This document shows positions 57,587 through 64,000 of a stretch of 64,000 nucleotides of DNA, in pieces. The position numbers and the translations under genes are program-made. The first letter of the stretch is position 1. The number at the start of each line of letters is the position of its first letter. The stretch comes from HGM11412 sp045536025 (GTDB lineage Bacteria; Bacillota; Clostridia; Christensenellales; Borkfalkiaceae), in assembly GCA_045536025.1 (NCBI GenBank), contig JAZSMT010000025.1, forward strand, positions 11,139 through 75,138, read 5' to 3'. The notes under the pieces were generated by a model. The model was not told the origin of the DNA and did no database searches. It was given only the letters and a program-made list of their open reading frames with translations.

Positions 57587-59353
57587 ATGCCGATTATCGA
57601 CGAAAAGTTCATAGAAGAACTTAAAAGTAAAAACAACATAGTTGACGTGGTTAGTCGGTATTGTAACCTGCAAAGAAAGGGCTCTACCAACTACTGGGCG
57701 TGTTGTCCGCTTCCTGGGCATACCGAAAAAACGCCGTCGTTCACGGTGAACGAACCGGGGCAGTTTTACCACTGCTTTGGCTGTGGTAAGGGTGGCGACG
57801 TTATCAAGTTTATTCAAGAGGTTGAAACGGTCGATTTTATGGACGCCGTTAAAATCCTTGCCGAGCGCGTTAAAATGCCACTTCCCGAAAGTGATTTTAA
57901 AAGTGAAGAAGAGGCAAAAAAGGCAAGAAACAAGAAAGAAAGGCTATTTTCTTTAATGCGCGATACCGCCGTGTTTTACGCAAAAAATTTACCAAAAGCC
58001 GATAATATGCTTGAATATCTTGCTAAGCGCGGGCTTGACGAAAAAACGGTTAGAAAGTTTGGGATGGGCGCGTCGCTTGACTATTATTCGCTACCAAATC
58101 ATCTTAAAAAACTAGGCTACACCGAAGAGGAAATGCTTGAAGCAGGCGCTTGCCAGAGAGGAAATAAAGGCGTTTACGACTTTCAGGCAGAGAGGCTTAT
58201 CGTTCCCATTATCAATTCTATGGGAAAGGTTATCGCCTTTGGCGGTAGAATTTTAGAAGATAAAGGCTTTGGTAAGTATAAAAACACCTCTGAAACGGTG
58301 CTTTTTAACAAGAAAAACACATTATTCAACGTAAACAACCTCAAAAAAATCCGTCAAGAAACCGACCTTGACTACGTTATTATGGTAGAGGGGTATATGG
58401 ATGCGATATCCCTAAATATGGCTGGTTTTGAAAACGTAGTTGCCTCTATGGGTACGAGCTTAACTCTCAGCCAAGCAAAGCTACTAAAGCGTTACACTGG
58501 AAAGGTTTTAGTTAGTTACGACGGGGACGGTGCAGGTCAAAAAGCAACCCTTAGAAGTCTTGATATTTTCGAAAACGAGGGATTTGAGGTTAAAATCGTA
58601 TCTCTTCCCGACGGGCTTGACCCTGACGACGTTATAAGAAAGTACGGCAAAGAGGCTTATGCTGATTTGTTAAGTAAGTCAATTCCGCTTATCGATTTTA
58701 AACTTAACGTTATAGAAAGTGGTAAAGATTTAACCGACGCGTCCGACAAAAGAAAGTATTTAGCCGAGTGTTTACAGCTTATAAAAACTGTAAAAAGCGA
58801 GTTTTTAAAAGAAGAACTTTTACATAAGGTTGGCGACCGTTCGGGGATAAGCTATCAGTCTTTAAAACGCGATTTAGAAAGCGGTAGCGTTACGGTAGAG
58901 GTTCAAAAACCACAGGAAAAAATTGAGATAAAAGGCGTTGCTACGGACGGGCTTTCGGTTGCCGAAAGGGCAGTGTTGTGGGCGTTTATAAACGACAAAG
59001 AATATACCAAAGGTAAAGACGTTTCAGCCGTATATTTCAGCGATAAAACGCGTGAAAAGATAGCCGAGTTTTTGCTGTATTATAGTGGGGACGTTAATTC
59101 AAAGCTATACTCAGTTGTAGGCGAGGAGGGGCTTAAGGAACTTAACGCCGTGCTCGGCGCTGGCGACGTTATTTTGCAAAAAGAGCAGGAAAAGCGTTAT
59201 TTTGACGACTGCTATAATGTCGTTTACAAAAGCAACCTCGAAAACGACCTTAAAAATTTAAGTGAGCTTTACAAAAACGAGATAGACGCTTCTCAAAAAT
59301 CAAAACTTGCGCTTATGATAGCGCAAAAAACCAAAGAAATATCCAAAATATAA
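57587..59353 (+). CDS. dnaG: DNA primase
   Basis: A 588-residue primase. The N-terminal zinc ribbon is seen in CCPLPGHTEKTPSF and HCFGCGKGGD. The TOPRIM core has GRILED, VMVEGYMDAISL and SYDGDGAGQKA with the catalytic acidic residues. The C-terminal helicase-binding part is shorter and more divergent. GGGGG lies before the ATG. It follows dgt and precedes rpoD, the classical macromolecular synthesis order. Confidence 0.96.
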   Translation: MPIIDEKFIEELKSKNNIVDVVSRYCNLQRKGSTNYWACCPLPGHTEKTPSFTVNEPGQFYHCFGCGKGGDVIKFIQEVETVDFMDAVKILAERVKMPLPESDFKSEEEAKKARNKKERLFSLMRDTAVFYAKNLPKADNMLEYLAKRGLDEKTVRKFGMGASLDYYSLPNHLKKLGYTEEEMLEAGACQRGNKGVYDFQAERLIVPIINSMGKVIAFGGRILEDKGFGKYKNTSETVLFNKKNTLFNVNNLKKIRQETDLDYVIMVEGYMDAISLNMAGFENVVASMGTSLTLSQAKLLKRYTGKVLVSYDGDGAGQKATLRSLDIFENEGFEVKIVSLPDGLDPDDVIRKYGKEAYADLLSKSIPLIDFKLNVIESGKDLTDASDKRKYLAECLQLIKTVKSEFLKEELLHKVGDRSGISYQSLKRDLESGSVTVEVQKPQEKIEIKGVATDGLSVAERAVLWAFINDKEYTKGKDVSAVYFSDKTREKIAEFLLYYSGDVNSKLYSVVGEEGLKELNAVLGAGDVILQKEQEKRYFDDCYNVVYKSNLENDLKNLSELYKNEIDASQKSKLALMIAQKTKEISKI

Positions 59354-59364
59354 CGGAGGAAAAA

Positions 59365-60432
59365 ATGAGTGTATCTAAAGAACAATTAACATTAATTACT
59401 GATGAAATAATTACCGCCTATGCTGGTAAAAAATTTATCAAGACGGACGAGCTTTTGGATAAGTTAGACAAGCATAAAATTTCACCCGAGCAAACGGAGG
59501 TTATTTACGACGCACTTAAAGAAAAGGGCATAGAAATCGTTGACAGTTACGACGATATTGCTGCTAGAGATAACGATTTATTAAATCAGCTTGAAAAAGA
59601 AGTTTCGATGGACGACCCCGTTAAGGTTTACCTTAAAGATATCGGTAAAGTCGCACTACTTTCCACCGAAGAAGAAACCGAGCTTGCCGAAAAAATGATG
59701 CAGGGTGACGAGTGGGCTAAAAAGCGCTTATCCGAAGCCAACTTAAGGTTAGTCGTATCTATTGCAAAGAGATACGTTGGAAGAGGTATGCACCTTTTAG
59801 ACCTTATTCAAGAGGGTAACTTAGGGCTTATGAAGGCGGTTGAAAAGTTTGACTACACTAAAGGCTTTAAGTTCTCGACCTATGCAACTTGGTGGATTCG
59901 CCAAGCTATAACTCGTGCGATTGCCGACCAAGCAAGAACGATAAGAATTCCCGTTCATATGGTTGAAACGATAAATAAACTTATCAAAATTTCACGTCAA
60001 CTTTTACAAGACTTAGGCCGTGAACCCACACCCGAAGAAATTGCCGAAGCAATGGGTATATCGGTTGAAAAGGTAGTTGAAATTCAAACTATTGCTCAAG
60101 ACCCCGTTTCGCTTGAAACACCTATCGGCGAGGAAGAGGACAGTAACCTCGGCACGTTTATCGAGGACGAAAAGTCGGCAAGCCCGAGCGACGTGGTTGC
60201 CTTTGCAATGCTTAAAAAGCAACTCATTTCAATTCTTGACACGTTAACGCCGAGAGAAGAAAAGGTGCTTCGCTTAAGATACGGTATTGACGACGGCAAG
60301 CCGAGAACGCTTGAAGAAGTTGGTAAAGAATTCAACGTAACGCGTGAAAGAATTCGTCAAATAGAGGCAAAAGCGCTTAGAAAACTTCGCCACCCATCGC
60401 GTTCGAAAAAACTTAAAGAGTATCTCGAATAA
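59365..60432 (+). CDS. rpoD: Primary sigma factor SigA/RpoD
   Basis: A 355-residue sigma-70 factor. Region 1.1 is short; region 2 has LVVSIAKRYVGRGM, LDLIQEGNLGLMKAVEKFDY and FSTYATWWIRQAITRAIADQ; region 4 has TLEEVGKEFNVTRERIRQIEAKALRKLRHP in parts. It should read the TTGACA/TATAAT promoters found throughout the window. CGGAGG stands before the ATG; its stop shares a base with trmK. Confidence 0.97.
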   Translation: MSVSKEQLTLITDEIITAYAGKKFIKTDELLDKLDKHKISPEQTEVIYDALKEKGIEIVDSYDDIAARDNDLLNQLEKEVSMDDPVKVYLKDIGKVALLSTEEETELAEKMMQGDEWAKKRLSEANLRLVVSIAKRYVGRGMHLLDLIQEGNLGLMKAVEKFDYTKGFKFSTYATWWIRQAITRAIADQARTIRIPVHMVETINKLIKISRQLLQDLGREPTPEEIAEAMGISVEKVVEIQTIAQDPVSLETPIGEEEDSNLGTFIEDEKSASPSDVVAFAMLKKQLISILDTLTPREEKVLRLRYGIDDGKPRTLEEVGKEFNVTRERIRQIEAKALRKLRHPSRSKKLKEYLE

Positions 60433-61067
60433 TGTCAAGGCTTGAAATACTGTTTGATTTAATAGGTGAGGGCGAGGTGTTTGCCGACGTTGGTTGTGAC
60501 CACGGCTATATTGCCCAAATGGTTATAAAAAGTGGTAAATATAAAAAGGTAATACTTTCTGATATATCCAAAAAGAGTTTAGATAAAGCAATAAATCTTT
60601 TATCACCGTACGGCGATAAGGTTGAATTTATCGTATCCGACGGTTTCGAGGGTTATACTACCACGCCAGACGGTGCGATAATCGCAGGTATGGGCGGGGA
60701 AGAAATCGTTAAGATTTTAAGCGGTGATATTTTGCCTAACAGCTTGGTTTTAGCCCCTCAAAAAAATACTGACAAGGTGCGTAAAATTTTGCTCGATAGG
60801 GGATATAAAATCTTAAAAGATTTTACCTTTTATTCTCAAGGTAAGTTTTACGACGCGATATCGGCTGTAAAGGGCGAAGATTTTTACTCGCCGAAAGAAC
60901 TGATATTCGGGCGTGATAACCTAAACGAAAAGCCGGACGGTTTTATTAGAAAAGTCAAATACGATATAGGCGTTTTAGAAGGCGTTTTAGTAGACGAAAA
61001 GGCGTCGAAACTAAGCAAAGAAACCGCCAAGCTCAAACTTTTTATGCTAAAGGAACTTATAAAATGA
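60432..61067 (+). CDS. trmK: tRNA (adenine-22-N1)-methyltransferase
   Basis: A 211-residue Rossmann methyltransferase. ADVGCDHGYIAQMVI is the SAM motif, LSDISKKSLDKA follows, and IIAGMGGEEI is specific to the TrmK/YqfN family, which methylates A22 of tRNAs. It starts on the last base of rpoD and overlaps the Nif3-like gene by 4 bases. Confidence 0.93.
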   Translation: MSRLEILFDLIGEGEVFADVGCDHGYIAQMVIKSGKYKKVILSDISKKSLDKAINLLSPYGDKVEFIVSDGFEGYTTTPDGAIIAGMGGEEIVKILSGDILPNSLVLAPQKNTDKVRKILLDRGYKILKDFTFYSQGKFYDAISAVKGEDFYSPKELIFGRDNLNEKPDGFIRKVKYDIGVLEGVLVDEKASKLSKETAKLKLFMLKELIK

Positions 61068-61825
61068 AAAGTAATGAAATATTTAGCGTGTTAAACGGTT
61101 ATGCACCACTTAAACTTTCTTACGACTTTCAAAAGATGATAGACGGTTACGACAACAGCGGTGTACTTGCTGACGTTGACGGGGAGGTAAAAGGCGTACT
61201 TTTTACCCTTGATTTAACCGAGGCTTGCGTACAATTTGCAAAGGATAACGGGTGCAATCTAATAGTTACGCATCACCCTGCAATCTACGCACCCATAAAA
61301 TCTATAGACGGTGCGCTTAGAAAATGTTTAAATTGCGGTATCGGAATTATATCAATGCACTTAAACGTTGACGTAGCAAGTGAGGGTATCGACTATCATT
61401 TGGCAAACGGCTTAGGCGCAACCGAGCAAAAAATTATTTACGATTTAGGCGATGGTTGCGGTTACGGAAGAATTTTTTATAAAAACGCCACCGCAGGCGA
61501 GATTAAAAACGAGTATATTAAGGTTTTTGAAACTGAAAACGCTATGCTTTTTGGAAATGCCGATACAAAAATAAAAAAAATCGCAAGTTTTTGCGGTTCG
61601 GGGCTTGATATAAAAGAAATTGACTTATCAAGCGAGGCTGATTTACTCGTTTCGTCGGATATAAAACATCACGTAATACTATACGCGCTTGAAAAGGGCA
61701 AATGCGTGCTTAACGTTTCGCATTATTCTAGCGAGGCGTACGGCTTTAAAAAGTATTATAAAATAGTAAAAGAAAAATTAGTCGGATTAAACTGCGTTTT
61801 TTACGAAAACGCACAAATGCTTTAA
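61064..61825 (+). CDS. Nif3-like dinuclear metal protein
   Basis: A 253-residue protein of the Nif3/YbgI/YqfO family. LFTLDLTEACVQFA, VTHHPAIYAPIK and ISMHLNVDVASEGIDYHL hold metal ligands, and SDIKHH near the C-terminus the rest. Hexameric rings with a dinuclear site are known, but the reaction is not. The lack of the long insert seen in YqfO makes this the short form. It is co-transcribed with trmK, as in Bacillus. Confidence 0.92.
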   Translation: MKSNEIFSVLNGYAPLKLSYDFQKMIDGYDNSGVLADVDGEVKGVLFTLDLTEACVQFAKDNGCNLIVTHHPAIYAPIKSIDGALRKCLNCGIGIISMHLNVDVASEGIDYHLANGLGATEQKIIYDLGDGCGYGRIFYKNATAGEIKNEYIKVFETENAMLFGNADTKIKKIASFCGSGLDIKEIDLSSEADLLVSSDIKHHVILYALEKGKCVLNVSHYSSEAYGFKKYYKIVKEKLVGLNCVFYENAQML

Positions 61826-61843
61826 TTCGTTTGGAGGTATATT

Positions 61844-62572
61844 ATGGAACAGCAAACTAAATTTATCGTCGAATATCAAGAAATCGACAAAAATTTAAAA
61901 GCGGTTGAAGACGAACTCAACGGTAGCGAAGTTGCTAAAAAGTACTTAACTGCATATAAGTTTTTGTCAACGGTAAAAGACAGCCTTTCAGAGCTTGATA
62001 AAAAAGCGCAAATTGCAAGCGATAATTACAATTTGGCAATATCCGAGCTTGAAAGCCTTGTAAAATCGGCGAAAGAGTTTGAAAAATCGCTTGAAGCTTG
62101 CGAAACGGAAGAGGAGGTTGAATATCTTAAAAAGAAATATTTTGAGGTTTCTGACAAGATTTCCGCTACCGAGCAAAAGGCAAACGCACTTTCAAAGGAA
62201 ATGAACGAGCTATACGCTGAATACAAAAAGCTTGGTCAAGCAAACACCGTAATGAAAGCGCAATACGCCGAATACAAGCCTAAGCTCGAAGAGCTTAAGA
62301 ACTCTAAAAAAGAAGAGGTTCAAAAGTTAAAAGCCGAGCTTAAAGCGTTAGAAGAAAAAATTGAAAAGAGCTTAATGGAGCGCTATCTCGTTAGAAGAAA
62401 GGATAAAAAATTCCCGATAGTTTTCGGGCTTGATTTATCAAAAAAGATGAATTATTGTCCCTTCTGCGCAACCTCAATGCCCATTAACTTTATTGAAGAG
62501 TTAAGTTCGGGCGTAATTAAAGAGTGTGAAAGTTGCCATAGACTTATCTACGGCTTTGAGAGTAAAAAATAA
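61844..62572 (+). CDS. Coiled-coil protein with C4 zinc ribbon
   Basis: A 242-residue protein. Residues 1-180 are almost entirely heptad coiled coil (LKAVEDELNGSE to LEEKIEKSL). The C-terminal part has CPFC (about residue 205) and CESC (about 230), a zf-RING_7/CdsZ-type zinc ribbon. Members of this family are found after nif3 in many bacteria and are thought to bind nucleic acid or act as scaffolds. GGAGG precedes the ATG. Confidence 0.88.
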   Translation: MEQQTKFIVEYQEIDKNLKAVEDELNGSEVAKKYLTAYKFLSTVKDSLSELDKKAQIASDNYNLAISELESLVKSAKEFEKSLEACETEEEVEYLKKKYFEVSDKISATEQKANALSKEMNELYAEYKKLGQANTVMKAQYAEYKPKLEELKNSKKEEVQKLKAELKALEEKIEKSLMERYLVRRKDKKFPIVFGLDLSKKMNYCPFCATSMPINFIEELSSGVIKECESCHRLIYGFESKK

Positions 62573-62587
62573 TAGGAGGATATCCTT

Positions 62588-63871
62588 ATGAAACTCAATT
62601 ACAAAAGAACGATACTCGTAGGTTTTGCGTTTTTCTTAATCTCGGCGTTTTGGCAAGCGTATGATAAAACTATACCTTTGCTTATGACTTATAAGTTTGG
62701 TATGTCACAAACTCAGTCGGGTATTATTATGGCGCTTGACAACGTGCTTGCAGTATTTATGCTTCCACTATTTGGTGGGATTTCGGATAAAGTTAAAACT
62801 AAATACGGTAAAAGAACGGTGTTTATATTCTTTGGAACTATTTGCGCCGTAATATCCTTTATTTTCATACCCCTTATTGGAAATATGTGGTTGTTTATAG
62901 GCGTACTTTTAATTACGCTTATATCAATGGCAACCTTCCGTTCGCCAGCCGTTGCACTTATGCCTGACGTAACTATTAAACCCTTGCGCTCTAAAGGTAA
63001 CGCAATTATTAACCTTATGGGAACAGCAGGTGGCTTATTAGTTCTTGCACTCGGTATGATAATAACGGTTGGTAAGGATAATATGAATAACTTTATGCCC
63101 TATTATATCGGCGTTTGCGGTATTATGCTTTTAGGCTTAGTTATTTTCTTAATTACCGTTAAAGAAAATAAATGGGCTAAAGAAATGCAAGAAGAAACTG
63201 CAAGGCTTGGCATTGAAGAAGAGGAAGAAAATACTGACGAAAACGTTAACGTAAAGCTTCCTAAAGACAAGCTCGTATCTCTTTTACTTATTTTAGCGTC
63301 AGTTGCGCTTTGGTATATGGGTTACAACGCTATTACCTCTAAGTATTCGCTTTATGCTGACAGCGTGCTTGAACAAAGTTACGATTTAACCTTACTTATT
63401 GCTCAAGCTGGCGCGATAGTAGCGTATATTCCCGTTGGTATAGTTGCATCTAAATTCGGTAGAAGAAAGACTATTTTAACCGGCGTAGCTATGCTTGCAA
63501 CAGCTTTCTTTATCGCAATATTTATGACTAAAGACAGCAGTCCTATATTTATGTATATTCTCTTTGCAATAGCAGGCGTTGCGTGGGCAACCATTAACGT
63601 AAACTCCTTCCCAATGGTAGTTGAACTTGCAAAAGCAGGGGATACCGGTAAGTATACGGGTTGGTATTACACGGCGTCAATGTCGGCTCAAGTTTTAACG
63701 CCTATTTTATCGGGTGCAATTATGGATTTAGCAGGAAATATGAGCCCGCTATTCCCGTACGCGTCAATCTGCGTAGCGCTTGCGTTTGTAACAATGTTCT
63801 TCGTTAAACACGGCGATAGTAAGCCCCAAGCTAAAAAATCGGCGCTTGAAAGTTTTGATATCGACGACTAA
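62588..63871 (+). CDS. MFS transporter, SLC45/GPH-like
   Basis: A 427-residue permease with twelve hydrophobic helices and a central acidic loop (EEEEENTDENVN, about residues 212-223). GGISDKVKTKYGKRTVFIF is the A-type cation-linked motif, and the second half repeats it as ASKFGRRKTI. The helix-5 segment FRSPAVALMPDV is typical of sucrose/maltose-type (SLC45) carriers. A sugar or glycoside substrate driven by H+ or Na+ is likely. AGGAGG precedes the ATG. No terminator follows, only repeat copy G. Confidence 0.88.
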   Translation: MKLNYKRTILVGFAFFLISAFWQAYDKTIPLLMTYKFGMSQTQSGIIMALDNVLAVFMLPLFGGISDKVKTKYGKRTVFIFFGTICAVISFIFIPLIGNMWLFIGVLLITLISMATFRSPAVALMPDVTIKPLRSKGNAIINLMGTAGGLLVLALGMIITVGKDNMNNFMPYYIGVCGIMLLGLVIFLITVKENKWAKEMQEETARLGIEEEEENTDENVNVKLPKDKLVSLLLILASVALWYMGYNAITSKYSLYADSVLEQSYDLTLLIAQAGAIVAYIPVGIVASKFGRRKTILTGVAMLATAFFIAIFMTKDSSPIFMYILFAIAGVAWATINVNSFPMVVELAKAGDTGKYTGWYYTASMSAQVLTPILSGAIMDLAGNMSPLFPYASICVALAFVTMFFVKHGDSKPQAKKSALESFDIDD

Positions 63872-63999
63872 ATTTAAGTCGTAATTTACGGCGTTGGGCG
63901 TTGTTTCTGCCGTTGCCATGTGTCTGCAATGACCAAAAAGGTCTATTGCAACCACCCGTCTATGCGAGCCTTCTTTAACTTGCAACTAACGTCTTAAAA
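63872..63999. repeat. Interspersed hairpin repeat, copy G
   Basis: It starts just after the MFS stop: AATTTAAGTCGTAATTTACGGCG at the left in part, the tip TGCAAT-GACC-AAAAA-GGTC-TATTGCA, and CTTTAACTTGCAACTAACGTCTTAAA in part at the right. It may continue past the window edge as a tandem. Confidence 0.7.
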
Positions 64000-64000
64000 G

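Noticed and set aside
14239..63999. Integron attC sites: the repeats contain GCCTAAC/GTTATGC motifs near their ends and follow stop codons.
   Set aside because: In attC the outer motifs read AAC at the left and GTT at the right; here the order is reversed, the adjacent genes are housekeeping, and no integrase is present.
1..64000. CRISPR arrays, prophage and insertion sequences.
   Set aside because: No regularly spaced direct repeats, cas, transposase, integrase or phage structural genes were found anywhere in the window.

Overview
The window looks like chromosome of a low-GC (roughly 40% by eye), Gram-positive-type bacterium of class Clostridia, probably an uncultured gut or rumen lineage. 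The grounds are strong AGGAGG ribosome sites, sigma-A promoters (TTGACA-17-TATAAT), the Firmicutes gene orders rimP-nusA-ylxR-ylxQ-infB-rbfA-nrnA-truB-ribF, dgt-dnaG-rpoD-trmK-nif3, ylxY-mlpA and pepP-efp, and a truncated polC-like gene just before rimP, where Firmicutes keep polC. No phage, transposase or CRISPR array was seen.

Layout. 1-7.0 kb: a compact aromatic amino acid operon (DAHP synthase end, tyrA, aroB, aroA, aroC, pheA, an aroE-aroK fusion, aroQ), with almost every junction overlapping. 7.1-8.2 kb: tRNA-Pro, a 40-codon membrane peptide, and a flavin reductase-rubredoxin fusion on an apparently leaderless message. 8.2-17.1 kb: a sugar region with yjbQ and a TIM-like gene on the minus strand, an amidohydrolase/FGGY kinase/NagB-like/NagA-like operon on the plus strand, rsmE, and an L-fucose isomerase gene on the minus strand. 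17.2-19.1 kb: tRNA-Ser with fragments of itself on both sides, a candidate structured RNA, two copies of an interspersed hairpin repeat, a lipoprotein, and a short transcript carrying three micro-ORFs. 19.1-25.2 kb: a sodium symporter, an HTH-NAD synthetase fusion, a formate/nitrite channel, a UreI/AmiS-like channel and an anchored DUF1508 protein. 25.3-33.8 kb: two flavoproteins, a metallo-hydrolase, rho, a nucleosidase, ylxY and an M16 protease. 34-39 kb: an ArsR regulator, tiny Cys-containing peptides, panT-coaX-ispG and the polC-like gene. 39.4-48.1 kb: the rimP-nusA-infB-truB-ribF operon ending in an endonuclease IV homologue. 48.2-53.3 kb: a two-component system, small membrane proteins and cardiolipin synthase. 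53.3-64 kb: an XRE membrane regulator divergent from pepP-efp, an SDR, dgt-dnaG-rpoD-trmK-nif3-zinc ribbon, and an MFS transporter.

Most of the window is housekeeping. The unusual parts are: (1) an XRE HTH fused to NAD synthetase whose glutaminase triad appears fully substituted, with a palindrome on its own promoter; (2) a polC-like gene keeping only the N-terminal, OB and exonuclease parts; (3) at least seven copies of an imperfect-hairpin intergenic repeat placed after stop codons or RNA genes; (4) the micro-ORF transcript with a hairpin over one ribosome site; (5) a NagB-like protein lacking the family's phosphate loop and a catalytic Asp; (6) three genes whose -10 boxes lie so close to the ATG that their mRNAs should be leaderless or nearly so.
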